Positions 32,271 through 43,471 of a stretch of 64,000 nt of DNA are shown piece by piece. A program made the position numbers and the translations under genes. The DNA is from Agapetus fuscipes (taxonomy: Eukaryota; Arthropoda; Insecta; Trichoptera; Glossosomatidae). The stretch covers positions 17,613,001 through 17,677,000 of the forward strand of contig OX637332.1 in NCBI GenBank assembly GCA_951799405.1, read 5' to 3'. Under the pieces are notes generated by a model, which ran no database searches, was not told the DNA's origin, and saw only the letters and a program-made list of their open reading frames with translations. How positions within the stretch are numbered: the first letter of the stretch is position 1; every line of letters starts with the position of its first letter.

Positions 32271-32447
32271 TTTATCTAAGCTGCAAAGATATGTATCATT
32301 TGAGATTCATATTAAATGCATTCCCACAAGCAGACACGCATAATTTCGCGCTCATACATGCCGCATGTGGACTTAAAATAGAAAAAAAAAAACAATCTCA
32401 AATGAACATAAGCCTAGCAACTCTTGCCAACCTTCCCTGAAACAGGA
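32271..32447 (-). repeat. Family A 3' two thirds
   Basis: TTTATCTAAGCTGCAAAGAT to CTTCCCTGAAACAGG, then an abrupt end. Confidence 0.9.
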
Positions 32448-32449
32448 AC

Positions 32450-33630
32450 AAACTTCATAGAATCATTATAAAAATTACTTCGTAAATAAGCAGACCCTTT
32501 ATTCCTTTCGTATCATGTTTTTTAAGTGCACCTACAACAATAAAATAATAAATGAACATAACTCGGCACCTTTCAACACAAATTTTTCACGAGTCAGGCG
32601 TGAATTTTCAGAATGAACAATATGGTTGGTTTGTGTATTACGTGGTTACTTTTTACGTAAGAAAATATACTGTAGGTAAGAGAGACACTTTGAAATGCTT
32701 AGAATTTTTGGTGTGCTATTTTCTATAAAATTACGTCTGCATATTCCAGTTTTTTTGTGTTGTTCGTTCGTCCTGAATAAAATTTATATTGTTTTTTTAT
32801 ATAATACGTTGAAACAAAAACGTTTTCTCGAATAGAACAGAGCAATGTTTTTCAGAATAGTCGGCATTGAACAAAAAGGTTCAAGAAAACACGATGAGCT
32901 CAGTCTCCCAGTCGTTTTTCGTTTTTAGATCGTCTGAAGCTTGTTCAATGTGGTTCAATTCTGATAAAAAGTCCCTGTATGACTCGGCTAAGTTAAAGAG
33001 CAAAATACGATAAAATAAAAACATTATTTTGAGTATGATAGCTCTAAATTGTGCTCAACAAGACACTTATACGTTTTTACAAAACTATTAACATATTATG
33101 TTTGTACATACTCGTATGTGCAAAAGTTTTAATTTACATGTTCGGTATTGTTATGGAACTTTATTTTTTTTCTTTAGAATGTGATTATTAACATCGAAAG
33201 CGCTTGAGTTTACAACTCATCAATGGAATGAGAAAAAAGTGTATCCATTTTTTTAAATAATATTTAAAAAAATAATTCACAATACTAAAATTCCAAAAAA
33301 AAGTTAAAATTTAATAATTTATTGATTATGTCTATACACCTGAATAAATATTCGGTGAAGTTTTTTTTTTTGTATAACCAGCAGTGTTGCAGTAGGTGAA
33401 ACATTTTTTTGGTATTCTCGTGTGTATGTAGTAATACCGACTACGTATGAAACGATTTTTCAAGGAGTTTTCTGTATGAATCAATTATAAGTTTTTAATG
33501 TATTTTGAATATTTGATCAAATCAAACTGATAAATACCCAACTCATGCAAAGGAGAACTATTTAAAAAAGAAAAAAACAAGCCACAAATATATTTTTGTA
33601 TTCTTTCGAAAAAAATACTATTTTTAAACA
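32450..33630. other. AT-rich sequence, nothing recognised
   Basis: Includes a T-rich tract at 33360-33371. No family match or coding signal found. Confidence 0.4.
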
Positions 33631-33634
33631 ATGA

Positions 33635-34096
33635 TTGAAATTGAATATTTTGGCGCACAGGTATCATTGTAAAAAAATAACTGCTATGTACTCTATTGTA
33701 GTCTTACAAAATGTATGGTTAGACCGTATATTTATTTTTCAATTCCTGAAACTCAGAAATCCAAAATGCATCGACTTAGTAGTACTGATGACTTTTCTCT
33801 TGAGGAAGCGCCTACATTTTCGCTTTGCACCTTATAACGTGTATGGATGTAAATTGTACCTACAACCATCTAGCTCGGTAAAGTTTTTTGACGTTCATCT
33901 TATTTCGATTCTCCATCGATGCTCCTGTAAACACGGCTGTGATATCACGTTCCTTTCACCTGAAGTACTTGAAATGAGCTATTTGACTCTGAATGCTGCT
34001 AGCTTTGGCCTTCAGGTCAAGCTTATCAGGTCAATATGGGCTCCTGCAATAGTCAATTTGAACATTCTATATGAGCAGCAGTGCATAGTAAGATAG
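33635..34096 (+). other. Unassigned 153-codon open frame
   Basis: The longest frame without an assigned relative, in a patch (33770-34200) less AT-rich than its surroundings. The product has no clear signal peptide or membrane pattern. Its later part reads CKHGCDITFLSPEVLEMSYL then TLNAASFGLQVKLIRS. The start codon context is unremarkable. The opposite strand is also partly open. It may be an exon, a transposon relic or chance. Confidence 0.2.
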
Positions 34097-34271
34097 TAAC
34101 TACTTTTAAGCACAGTGGCAAAGTTAATATTGAAATGTGGGAAATCTGACTTTCGCAGTGTTTCCGAAGCGCTCGTGTCAAAGAGAATAGAATATTAAAC
34201 TGTATTTTAGTTTTCAATACTCTCTTAGGAGCTGTTTAATTTTGCTGTTTTCTATCTTGCTATAATAATAT

Positions 34272-34506
34272 TCTATTATCTAAGTTGCAAGGATATATTC
34301 ATTTAAAGATGTATGCCCACAAACCAACACGTGTAGTTCGCGCTTACAAATGCTGAATGCGTCCTTAAAAATAAAATCCAAACCTCAAATGAACATAAGC
34401 CCCACAACTTTTGCCGACCTTTCCTGAAACAGGGGTGATATTGGCAAAGTGAACCATTTTTTACAGTACGGGTGGTCAGCCTCATACCAACCTATAAGTC
34501 AAGGAA
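34272..34506 (-). repeat. Family A, near full length
   Basis: TATCTAAGTTGCAAGGATAT to CCTATAAGTCAAGGAAT, with a 15 bp deletion in the 3' third. Confidence 0.95.
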
Positions 34507-34657
34507 TCGATGCGATCGATGAAATTGTTTTTTTTTAATTATCTTTGTTTTACTTTCAGGTCATTTTGTTTTAAAGAATGTAAGGAAAACTTCTCCACAT
34601 TATTTTTATTGAAATACGGAGAACCTTTTATGTCTACACTTATTTACTATATCCATG

Positions 34658-34902
34658 ACTTCAAGGTAGGTATGAGGCTGATCCCCAAGTTGGATCAACT
34701 TGGTTCAATTTTGGCAATGCAACCCTTGTTTCAGGGAAGGTTGACAGGAGTTTCAAGGTTTATGTTAATGTGTGGTTTGTTTTTTTCGGTAGTACTTATG
34801 CACTATGTGTAAGCGTAAATGTAAACTTGCCAGCCTGTGGGTGTGCATTCAATATAAGCCTTGAATGTCAATATATCTTTGCAGTTAAAGTGATAGATTA
34901 TA
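34658..34902 (+). repeat. Family A, diverged subfamily
   Basis: ACTTCAAGGTAGGTATGAGG start. Carries the GCAACCCTTGTTTCAGGG, GGAGTTTCAAGGTTTATG and TGTGGGTGTGCATTCAATAT variants also seen at 18430, 44997 and 57118. Confidence 0.9.
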
Positions 34903-34936
34903 TAAAATAAATCGATTTATTTTAGATTTTGTAGGG

Positions 34937-34975
34937 TTTGTGTATTCACACAGTGAAAATTCATTTTATTTAAAA
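34937..34975 (+). repeat. Single arm of the 42102 foldback family
   Basis: TGTATTCACACAGTGAAAAT TCATTTTATT matches one end of the foldback at 42102-42388. No partner arm nearby. Confidence 0.5.
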
Positions 34976-34979
34976 TAAA

Positions 34980-36720
34980 ATTATTTTTTCTTAAACGTAG
35001 TTTAATTTTCACAATAATATTTTCACAAATATATTCTCTCTTAATAATGACCTGAGTATTGACGGTCGAAAGTGCTCGATTTATTTTCATTACTATAGCT
35101 TACCTACATTTTATTTCGAAAGAAAATAATGCAAACGATAGACTTTTTTCACATCGAAGATTGATGAGCACTGAAAAGTTCATATGAAAATAGTAAAACA
35201 ATAAGTATAATACAAATTAAACATTTTCCAAAGGCTTACCTTCTTAGCAAAATCATTATCTCGTACTTTAAAATTTCTATCTTTAGATAAATTGTAAATA
35301 GAACACAATGTATAAATTGAAATTTAAAATTACATGAGTTGTATTGTGTTTTTTTTAAGTCAGGTAAAAAGTGGAGAATATCTCTGAAGAGGCTTAACTT
35401 TTCCGATAATATTTTCTCTCTTTGCGTTCAGCATTTCTTTGACGATGCTTCTGGGAGCAATTCCAGCGCTCTCCCAGGGATTGCGAGTGATAAATTGACC
35501 ACTCTTTCATATCCTATTATAGACTACTTACTGTGCGTTCGATATTGTGGTATGGCTTTTCATTGAAGGCTGTAGTCAAAGGATGCATACAATATATTGT
35601 AGATGATCGCAAAATAAAAATTTCACTTTAATCCGTAAAAGGCCCTTTGGCACACTAGTATTATCCCCTAGTCAATGATGAAGTTAACGTTACGAATCTA
35701 AATTTTGCACTTTATTTTCTGGAAATAAATTCATGGAAAATAAAATATTTTTGTCTTATATATTATGGAACTAAGGCGTAAAGAAGAAACAAAGAATTGT
35801 TGATAAAACCGTTCTTCTCTACACCATGGTTCGTATTTTTATTTTTTTATTTTTATAAAATGTATAACCATTGCAATTCTTATTTACAGTAAAAAAATTC
35901 CCGCACTTTTGGGAACGTGGGTTTTATGATTTTTAATGAAATACTGGCATCTTGATGCTAATTTACCATTTTCAAGAAAACCTTTTTTATTTAACATTAT
36001 TTAAAAAAATATATTTACAACAAAATTACTTCTGAATAAAAAATCAAGTAGGTAAATTTATAAATATTAAATTTAAATCCAAATAATTCTCAAAATAAAT
36101 TAATGTGGTTTATGAGATCCTCCATGTTTTCATTGTGTTTTCTAGGATTTTACTTTGTTGATGAAAATTTCAGATCTCAATGGCACTTAAAAAAGATTAA
36201 ATCGTTTCATGATTTGAATCTAAGAATTTTATTTGCGTATTTTCGTTATCCTTTGAAGATATTACACAGCCCGCAGGCTTCCTTTCTTCAAATTTGTCCT
36301 CAAGTTTCTTACAATTTTAACTAACCTGACATTCATAAAATATTCATTTTTTATTAGAATTTTTGTATTTCGTTTCAAACGTAGAATAAATATGTAAACA
36401 ATTGCATAAAATTTCACATTGAAAACCCCAGAAAACAATGACATTGTTTTCGCCTAATTCTTAGCGAAGATTTGCTAGAAACTATATTAGTAAAAAAACA
36501 ACCCATATCTTAATTTTTACTTTTTAAACATATTATTGTGATTACATTAACTACATATGTTTAATTTTAAGTGCTTATAATTAAAAACTTATATTATATA
36601 TTAATACTGGTGCTTAAATATTAATTTTTATGAGTATTTTAATTCCTTAATCAGGTGGTTTCTATGGCCTTTCTAATATTAAGCCGTTAAGCATTTTATG
36701 GGCGAGTTTAATTATTAATC
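34980..36720. other. AT-rich sequence, nothing recognised
   Basis: Chance frames at 35339-35566 and 36103-36324 have no family features. An inverted pair CTGGGAGCAATTCCAGCGCT CTCCCAG lies at 35450-35478. Confidence 0.4.
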
Positions 36721-36722
36721 CA

Positions 36723-36860
36723 TGTATAATCTAAGTTTCAAGGATAAGGGAACATTTAAGTTTCATATTTGAGTGCCTGCTTAAAGGCATCACATGAAAG
36801 CTCGAACTTACACATGCAGCATGAGAAATAGAAAGTAAAAATAAATACCAAAATCACAAA
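36723..36860 (-). repeat. Family A 3' half, diverged
   Basis: TATAATCTAAGTTTCAAGGA, then GCTCGAACTTACACATGCAG. Confidence 0.75.
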
Positions 36861-36902
36861 TCATCCTCTTCTTTTCGTGCCACTTCTATCGAAGATCGGC
36901 GA

Positions 36903-37161
36903 TCTATAATCTATAATCTATCTATAATCTAAGTTGCAAGGACATATTCATTCAAAGCTCTCAGATGTATGCCCACAAACAAACACGTGTAGTTCGCGCT
37001 TACAAATGCTGATTGTGTACTTACAAATAAAATCCAAACCCGAAATGAACATAAGCCCTGCAACTCTTGCCGACATTCCCTGAAACAGGGGTGACATTGG
37101 CAAAGTGAACCATTATTACAGTATGGGTGGTCAACCTCATACCAACCTATAAGTCAAGGAA
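36903..37161 (-). repeat. Family A, full length
   Basis: TCTATAATCTATAATCTATC tail and complete body to CAACCTATAAGTCAAGGAAT. Very close to 13023-13230 and 27322-27567. Confidence 0.95.
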
Positions 37162-37279
37162 TACGAGTAATAAATAACATTTAAGTATAAGAAAACAACA
37201 AAACCTTAAAAATAAATCTATACAAAAAAAGTCAAAAATGTCTTATGCAAAAAATGTAGCAAGCTAATAAACCAACATT

Positions 37280-37375
37280 ACAAATCAGCATTGCAGATTA
37301 GCCGCCACTTCTTCCTGTCCTTGCATACTTCTTTCATTTTATCCAGAGTCATAACTTTCTGGCGATCATCATGGC
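37280..37375 (-). repeat. RTE-like LINE extreme 3' coding fragment
   Basis: Minus strand reads the last codons of the family: VMTLDKMKEVCKDRKKWRLI. Same end as 28395 and 57012. Confidence 0.7.
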
Positions 37376-37516
37376 TATTTTGACTTTGGATGCTGCGGCT
37401 CGAAACAGGGACTTGGCGAAGATGAAGGAGACGGTACTTCTCTTTTCATAAAATGCAACCGAAGAAAACGAGCTTTCTCTGCTTAATGGTTGGCACAAGC
37501 TCCTTTAAGAAAAAAA

Positions 37517-37740
37517 TAGGCTGATTTATTTGGTGAGCGCTGTTTTTGTCACACCTCAAGAGCCCTCTGCGAGCTTGGTCGTCGCTGTAGAAAGAGCCAA
37601 TTCTCAAGCAAGACACAGTTGCTGTAAGGCTGGATGAACCTTTTGATGACCGGTGTTTGGTAAAGGTTTATGAATTTTTCGACCCATTGAAGAGCAAATT
37701 AGAAAAACTAAATGGTATCCTTTGTGGTGCGCATTCGTCG
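37517..37740 (-). mobile_element. S2 SINE, head missing
   Basis: Full 3' body: GGTGAGCGCTG, CTCAAGAGCCCTCTGCGAGC, TTGCTGTAAGGCTGGATGAA. The region that should hold the tRNA head (after 37715) is replaced by unrelated sequence. Confidence 0.85.
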
Positions 37741-37973
37741 AAAGACTTCTTTCTTGGTGATTCGATCACGCCAAGAGATCCGAATCATTGTTCGGTAATT
37801 TATTTAATTAATTTTAATTCGTATGTGCAGTGCATCCCTCCATACCACATAGAGCAATACATAGTTTACATTCAAATCAACATCAACCCTTTTACTCGTG
37901 CAAACCTTCCATTAAATCCAAAACAGGGGTGGATTGGTCAACCTAACACCAACTTATAAAGCAGAAACTAAAT

Positions 37974-38046
37974 ATCTTACTTGGTTTCTGTTGAAAACTC
38001 TCTGAAATAATCTTACTTGGATTCTGTTGAAAACTGTCTGAAATGG
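37974..38046 (+). repeat. 33 bp tandem duplication
   Basis: TCTTACTTGG(T/A)TTCTGTT then GAAAACT(C/G)TCTGAAAT occurs twice in a row. Confidence 0.9.
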
Positions 38047-38286
38047 TCCGCCAAAGCTTTTTAAAGCTATGTAAACTCAAAAAAACAATCCAACTCCATA
38101 CCACGAGAAGTACATAACTTAACGTCTCTGCCTCAGGCGGAGCAGAGGTCAGTAACCTGTTTTCTGAGTATTTCTCATCTGTTTTTATAAAATCAAAAAG
38201 CACAACAACAATAAAAACCTCATTGGCACATGATTATTTATGCCAAATATCTCTTTAAAAAAAGATGAATTGTTTAAATTAATGAA

Positions 38287-38460
38287 ATGAAATACCCAAA
38301 ATACCTATTTGTTAAAGAGTGTGCTGATGCATTGGTAGATCCGCTGTTCACAATATTCGTAAAATCTCTCAACAAAGGCATATTTCCATGTTTATGGAAG
38401 ACCTCTGGAATTGTTCCCATATTCAAATCAGGAGACAAGTCGAATGTTAAAAACTTTTTT
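38287..38460 (+). mobile_element. LINE reverse transcriptase fragment (fingers)
   Basis: Frame reads FVKECADALVDPLFTIFVKS then LNKGIFPCLWKTSGIVPIFK and SGDKSNVKN. This is the segment of Jockey-like reverse transcriptases before the NYRPIS block: CA-L-PL--IF--SL--G-FP--WK-----PIFKSGDKS-V-NYRPIS. It breaks off in a T run exactly where YRPIS should follow. Confidence 0.75.
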
Positions 38461-38514
38461 TTTTCTTGCTAACTAAATCAAATGTGATGTTTTATATCAT
38501 TTTTTCAAAAAAAG

Positions 38515-38835
38515 TTTAGCATTAATATTCGTCTTATTCATGACCATGAGCAACGTCTCTGAAGAACTGAAGAATCTATTGTGTGTATCTCCCGATTGAT
38601 GGACTCGTTAGTGTACTTAATATCTATGTAGGTATATAGCTGTCCAAGGGACTCGAAGCATGCGCTCCCAGCACCACATTTCGAAAACATTGCTTTTCAT
38701 CCTTTCTACTTCTTTGATGATACAGGTTTCATCAGCATATGAAATATGGAATGTATGTAACTCCTGACAAGCTTTATTTTGTAAATTCACTTGTCAGATA
38801 AACTCTTAAAGACGATTCCAAAAGGTTCGTAAATT
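38515..38835 (-). mobile_element. RTE/BovB- or L1-like LINE relic
   Basis: Minus strand 38745-38625 reads EVERMKSNVFEMWCWERMLR then VPWTAIYT. FE-WC-RRMLR-(I/V)PWT is a characteristic string after the reverse transcriptase domain of these LINEs. It continues with NESINREIHTIDSSVLQRRC near 38600. Broken by stops. Confidence 0.65.
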
Positions 38836-39744
38836 ATTTTTCTTCAGAGCAGCCTTTTAATTTTGCGCAACGATAAGATATGTAGTGTCGTTCACATTAC
38901 TTACTAATGGGATAAAAGTATGTACGGCTAATAAATACTGTGGAGCACACTAAAATGATTCATTTGTATAAATGTTGCAGGTAAATTGTTTTGTAAATGC
39001 ACGTGTAGGGGCTTAGTTGGTAGTTTGAAGGTCGGGGTCATCATCCAGGCCATGTTCCTAGCACCGATAGAGCTGGGTACCTAATGCTCCCATTTATCAA
39101 ATGTCCACGATGTCACGTACAAAATAATTCAGTGTCAGTGGAACAATACGATATTATATCCCACCCCGCCGCGTAAACACAAGCGCGGCCATTTTGCACG
39201 GTTTACAGGAATTCATTGTTAGACGGAAGTGTATTGTGCGTCGTACAAATGCCTCAATTATAAAATACCTCGAATGTAATGCTCTTAAATTTCTGAAAGG
39301 CGGTACTCGCCGTATGATTTATATATTATGATTTATTAATAATGATGAAAATGGTTCATTACAAATAAAATAAAAACAGTTTCTGGAGAGATTGTCGAAT
39401 ACGGCAGGCTGTGATGTTTGGATGAAGTAGCGCTTGTCATGCTTTGGTGGATTTTGCCTTGAAAAAATAAAGAAGTGGTCATGGATTGTTGCGCCTGGGC
39501 AGTGTTGGTGAATTCTCGTTCCTTGATTCAGCAGCGGTAGATTGTTGTGAAAAAATCTAAATTGACAAATCCTATTAATTTCTAAAAGCTCTGTACAAGG
39601 ATATTTTGTTCATGTTTGCATTCCAATAAACACATGTAATAAAAAAATGGTCACATTCGATCTTTAGTTTTTTACTTGCAAACAACCAGGTGTGATCATA
39701 AAAAAAATCCATGATGTATATGATTCACCCTAGGTATAAAATCC
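38836..39744. other. Unassigned sequence with a GC-richer patch
   Basis: 39005-39300 includes CCCACCCCGCCGCGTAAACA and AGCGCGGCCATTTTG. A GGGGCTTAGTTGGTAGTTTG piece at 39009 vaguely resembles a tRNA box A. No family fixed. Confidence 0.35.
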
Positions 39745-39990
39745 ATAAAGTACAATGGCCTAGATGTCTGGGTCATATGGGGTGACTTTCTCAAGAGAAA
39801 TTCTCGCGAGCGGTTTCTATGAGTCAGGATAAGAAGCTTCAAGGAAACCCTAGGAAAAGGTGAATCAAACGTGTGGAAAAAAATTCAATATTGTGCGAGT
39901 GCAAAATCGGAGAAGGGGCGCGATGGATTTTTTTCCATAAAGCGAGCTTGATCCATCCTGCGTTGAAAGTTATCGAAGAAAGAAAGGTAC
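39745..39990 (+). mobile_element. LINE C-terminal relic
   Basis: One frame reads VQWPRCLGHMG, stop, LSQEKFSRAVSMSQDKKLQG, then NPRKR, stop, IKRVEKN. The order WLGH-xRM ... G-PRxRW-xxVxxD is that of LINE C-termini. Two in-frame stops show decay. Confidence 0.5.
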
Positions 39991-40079
39991 ACCTTTATGA
40001 AAAATATGGAATAATTGGTGAGAAATGTAAAATAAACTGATATTAAATCTCAACCACTGTTCCTCGACTGATTAGTTTG

Positions 40080-40345
40080 TACGAAATTAGTCACTTATAC
40101 AGTAAAAATTGGTTTACTTTACGAATGCCTTAGAAATGGTTCGCTTTGCCAACGTCACTCCTGATTCCGGGAAGGTCAGCAAGAGTTGCAGGGTGTATGT
40201 TCATTTGAGATTTGGGTTTTTACGTTATAGGTACACATAGATATGGCATGTGCAAGCGCGAACTTATACGTGTCTGCTTGTGAAAATGCATATAATGTGA
40301 ATCACCAATGTGAAATATCTTTTCAATTACCTACATAGATAAGAT
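40080..40345 (+). repeat. Family A copy with duplicated 5' part
   Basis: ACAGTAAAAATTGGTTTACT followed by AGAAATGGTTCGCTTTGCC: the same block twice, then the rest of A to a damaged 3' end. Confidence 0.85.
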
Positions 40346-40354
40346 TAAATTAGA

Positions 40355-40495
40355 ATACCACCTGTTTTTAAGGGAAAGGCGGTAAAAGTTAATTTGAATG
40401 TTGGGTTTCTTATGTTAGCACACATGTTGGCATGAAGGCGTCAACTTACTCAAATAATATAGTCTGCGTGAATATGGTGTGAATCTTACATATAA
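40355..40495 (+). repeat. Family A middle fragment, diverged
   Basis: ACCTGTTTTTAAGGGAAAGG CGGTAAAAGTT, then GCACACATGTTGGCATGAAG and GCGTGAATATGGTGTGAATC. Confidence 0.65.
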
Positions 40496-40499
40496 GAAA

Positions 40500-41462
40500 C
40501 CTGTTTTACGTAAGTGAAATAAAGATAATATACAAAAGAAAAAGAAAGAAATTTTAGTGTACAGATAAATAAAAATTGCTAATGAAAACGTGAGAAAAAG
40601 ATGGTCAACTATGACACTTTTTGTTTTGCTTTAACACAACTTTACCACACCTTTTTTGTTTAATTTTTGTATCTTAACTTACGAGTATTTCAAAAATTAC
40701 ACCGCCGCCCTATGGATACAAACATTTGCTAACTTCATAACGTACAATCAGTTTGTGGCTCCTAATATTATAAGCCCAACTTGCAAAGCTTTCAATGTCA
40801 TTTTGTTCTTTGAAACTTGGTAGAAGCCAACACCGACCGACGTGTTAATTAATATATTTCAAACGAGCTACGGCATTTCCATAATTCACACAATATTACT
40901 TTCAAAGTGATTTGAAGCCGTAGTTTGAAGAAAAAAAAACGATGATAATTAGTATATATAAGTCTACTTATATTTTTTTGATAAAACTTAGATTCGACTT
41001 TTTACAAATTTGAAACAAAAATGAAGGTGTAAAAAGTTTTCGCATAAAATTATCTGAAAAAGCTTGCAAATTAAACACAAGTTAATTAATGAAAACCGTA
41101 TTTAGATGAAGTAATAAAAAAAAATTAAACCAATGTGGGCAGACTATTTTAATTTTTCAAGAAGTTAAAGAAGAGTGAAAAAAAACTTAAATTTAAAAAC
41201 TGTAACGCCCACATTAAAAAAAAAAATATATATGAAGTGAACATTTTGTTCCAAATGACCTTGATTTAATTTTTCATGAAAAATTTACTACATCCCTGAT
41301 CGATTTCAAACTTCAAGTAATTTAAATTTACAAACACAATGTCGCATTCACTTTTCATATATTTTTAATCATACTCGTAAGTAGGCGTACTTAATTTTAA
41401 AATATATATCTGCAAAAAGTAAATGACACACATTTGTTTCAGCCAGGAGATCCGTGATCTGT
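40500..41462. other. AT-rich sequence, nothing recognised
   Basis: No repeat family or coding relic found; several poly(A) runs. Confidence 0.4.
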
Positions 41463-41672
41463 GGTCTCGACACTTTGCCAATGTCACCCCATGTTTCAGG
41501 AAAGGTCGGCAAAAGTTGTGGGGCTTATGTTCATTTAAGGTTTGAATTTTATTTGTAAGTACGCATTCAGCATTTGTAAGCGAGTATTTGTAAACAACAC
41601 GTGTTGGTTTGTGGGCATACATCTGAGAGCTTTAAATGAATATATCCTTGCAACTTAGATTATAGATAGATG
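41463..41672 (+). repeat. Family A, 5' truncated
   Basis: GACACTTTGCCAATGTCACC to ACTTAGATTATAGATAGA. A duplication GTAAGCGAGTATTTGTAAAC sits in the middle. Confidence 0.9.
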
Positions 41673-41689
41673 TTGCACGTGGCGTGTTG

Positions 41690-41946
41690 AGCCTTTTTGT
41701 TTTCAAAGTTAAGAAACCCTGTCTTACGCCAACAACTTCACTTGATTTCCCATCTCCCAAGGGGGCTGGTTTTCATTTTTAATGAAGACTGAGAAAATCT
41801 TGCAGGCATTTCGATGTCTAGACTCATTAACACCAATTTAAAACCGAAACGATGACTGATTTCTTAAACCCTTGCTGGGGATCGAGCTCTAGCGCTTTGG
41901 CATGTAGCTCAAACTTTTTTCCAACTGAGCTACACACTCAACAGAT
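41690..41946 (-). mobile_element. Diverged S1-like SINE
   Basis: Minus strand: box A TGTAGCTCAGTTGGAAAAAA, box B-like GAGCTCGATCCCC, then body blocks related to S1 (GGCGTAAGACAGGG-like, CAACACGCCACGTGCAAC). Confidence 0.65.
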
Positions 41947-41989
41947 ACCCTTATTAAACTGTATTAACATAACTGTTCTGACCAATCGA

Positions 41990-42101
41990 TCTATAATCTA
42001 AGTTGCATAGATATATTACATTTAAGATTCACATTAAATGCATTCCCATAAGCAGACACGTATAAGTTCGCACTTACACATGCCACATGTGGACATAGAC
42101 T
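41990..42101 (-). repeat. Family A 3' half
   Basis: TCTATAATCTAAGTTGCATA through CACATGCCACATGTGGACAT. Cut off where the foldback element begins. Confidence 0.85.
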
Positions 42102-42388
42102 TAGTGCATTCACAGAGTGAAAATTCATTTGAATTTTAATTACAAAAAAATTAAAACATAGTTTTATTTTCACTTATTTGAGTTGAACAAGGCCTAAGCA
42201 CTATCGGACTTTATCCGTCCATCATCAGAGGCTAACTCTGATGCTGGATGGATGACGGCCTCTGATGATGGACGGATAAAGTCCGATAGCGCTTAGGCCT
42301 TGTTAACTCAAATAAGAGAAAATAAAACTATGTTTTTTTTTTTTTTTTAATTAAAATTAAAATGAATTTTCATTCTGTGAATGCACTA
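42102..42388. mobile_element. Foldback MITE, 287 bp, TA-flanked
   Basis: Ends TAGTGCATTCACAGAGTGAA and its complement TTCATTCTGTGAATGCACTA. The arms run about 125 bp to a short loop near 42240. The inner arm holds AAGGCCTAAGCRCTATCGGA and CTTTATCCGTCCATCATCAG. TA at each end suggests a Tc1/mariner-type target. It lies between two A copies. Confidence 0.9.
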
Positions 42389-42606
42389 TCTATAATCTAT
42401 AATCTAAGTTGCAAGGGTATATTCATTCAAAGCTCTCAGATGTATGCCCACAAACAAACACGTGTAGTTCGCGCTTACAAATGCTGATTGTGTACTTATA
42501 AATAAAACCCAATCCCAAATGAACATAAGCCTTACAACGGTCGCCGACCTTACCTGAAAAAGGGGTGACATTGGCAAAGTAAATATTTTTAACAGTATGG
42601 GTGGTT
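42389..42606 (-). repeat. Family A, left part of a split copy
   Basis: TCTATAATCTATAATCTAAG to ACAGTATGGGTGGT. Its 5' end reappears at 43058 after the 5S-tRNA SINE. Confidence 0.9.
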
Positions 42607-42941
42607 GATATTAATAATACTAGGATGATTTATTCGGTGAGCGCTGTATTTGTGTGTATCATACCTCAAGAGCCCTCTGCGAGCTTGGTCGTCGCTGTAG
42701 AAAGCGCCAATTCCTAAGCAAGAGCCAGTTGTTGTAAGGTTGGATGGACCTTTCAGTGACCGGTCTTTGGTAAACGTTTATGAATTTTTCAACCCCGATG
42801 GGTTGAAAAATTGCTCTTTGCTAAGAGCTCATTTGGAAATATAAATGGTATATTTTTTGTGCTTCGCCGGAATTCGAATCCACAACCTTCCATTTACGAG
42901 TCCGAAGTGTTGCCACAGGACTGCGGACCGGCCCAAGAAAT
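42607..42941 (-). mobile_element. S2 SINE, body and tRNA part of the chimera
   Basis: Minus strand: TCCGCAGTCCTGTGGCAACA (box A), GTGGATTCGAATTCC (box B), GGCGAAGCACAAAAAATATA, a 15 bp inverted insert near 42795-42820, ACCAAAGACCGGTCACTGAA, and the 3' end AAATAAATCATCCTAGTATT. It joins directly to 5S rRNA sequence at 42942. Confidence 0.95.
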
Positions 42942-43057
42942 GCCAACAGCACGCGGTGTACCTGAGTCACCCATCCAGGTAGCATCCGCGCCCAATGTTG
43001 CTTAACTTCGGTGATCTGATGAGAACCGGTGCTTTCAACATAGTAGCGTCGTTAGCC
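42942..43057 (-). rRNA. 5S rRNA-derived head of the S2 SINE
   Basis: About 116 bp, nearly the length of 5S rRNA. On the minus strand it begins GCTAACGACGCTACTATGTT, then GCACCGGTTCTCATCAGATC, ACCGAAGTTAAGCAACATTG, GGCGCGGATGCTACCTGGAT, GGGTGACTCAGGTACACCGC, GTGCTGTTGGC. The internal promoter elements (box A AAGTTAAGCAAC, box C GGATGGGTGAC) are kept. It is fused to a tRNA-derived SINE, so it is the head of a retroposon rather than a functional 5S gene. Confidence 0.9.
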
Positions 43058-43085
43058 TCATACCAATCTATAAGTCAACGATCGA
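43058..43085 (-). repeat. Family A 5' end, right part of split copy
   Basis: CTCATACCAATCTATAAGTC, completing 42389-42606. Confidence 0.9.
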
Positions 43086-43471
43086 TTAGTAATTTTCATT
43101 TTTGATTTCAGAAATTCGCCAGTACTCTTGCCCTTGACCGCTCGCCCATAACACAAACTTTTGTAATGCAGAAAATAATTAAACTTGAACATAAATAATA
43201 TTCCAGTTTTCTTGGTTTTCAAGTTCTCCGCCTTAACTAAACCCTGGAAGCCTATCACAAACTATTACTTCCGTAAAAGCAAAGGTAATATAAGAAATAT
43301 TCAGTTAGATTATGCAAACTGCATGGTTTCTATGTAAGGGTAAAGTTTTCATTTCATCTTGAAAACCATCAACTTATTGATCGTTTATAATTGCAGCATT
43401 TCTCTACGGCAGCTATTCTCATTTTTTCTTTAATCAAGGACTACTTTGTCATTGTTTTTTAACTGGAAAAT

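Noticed and set aside
42942..43057. A functional 5S rRNA gene
   Set aside because: Fused to a tRNA-derived SINE with the same junction at 50693, carries substitutions, and is inserted in family A.
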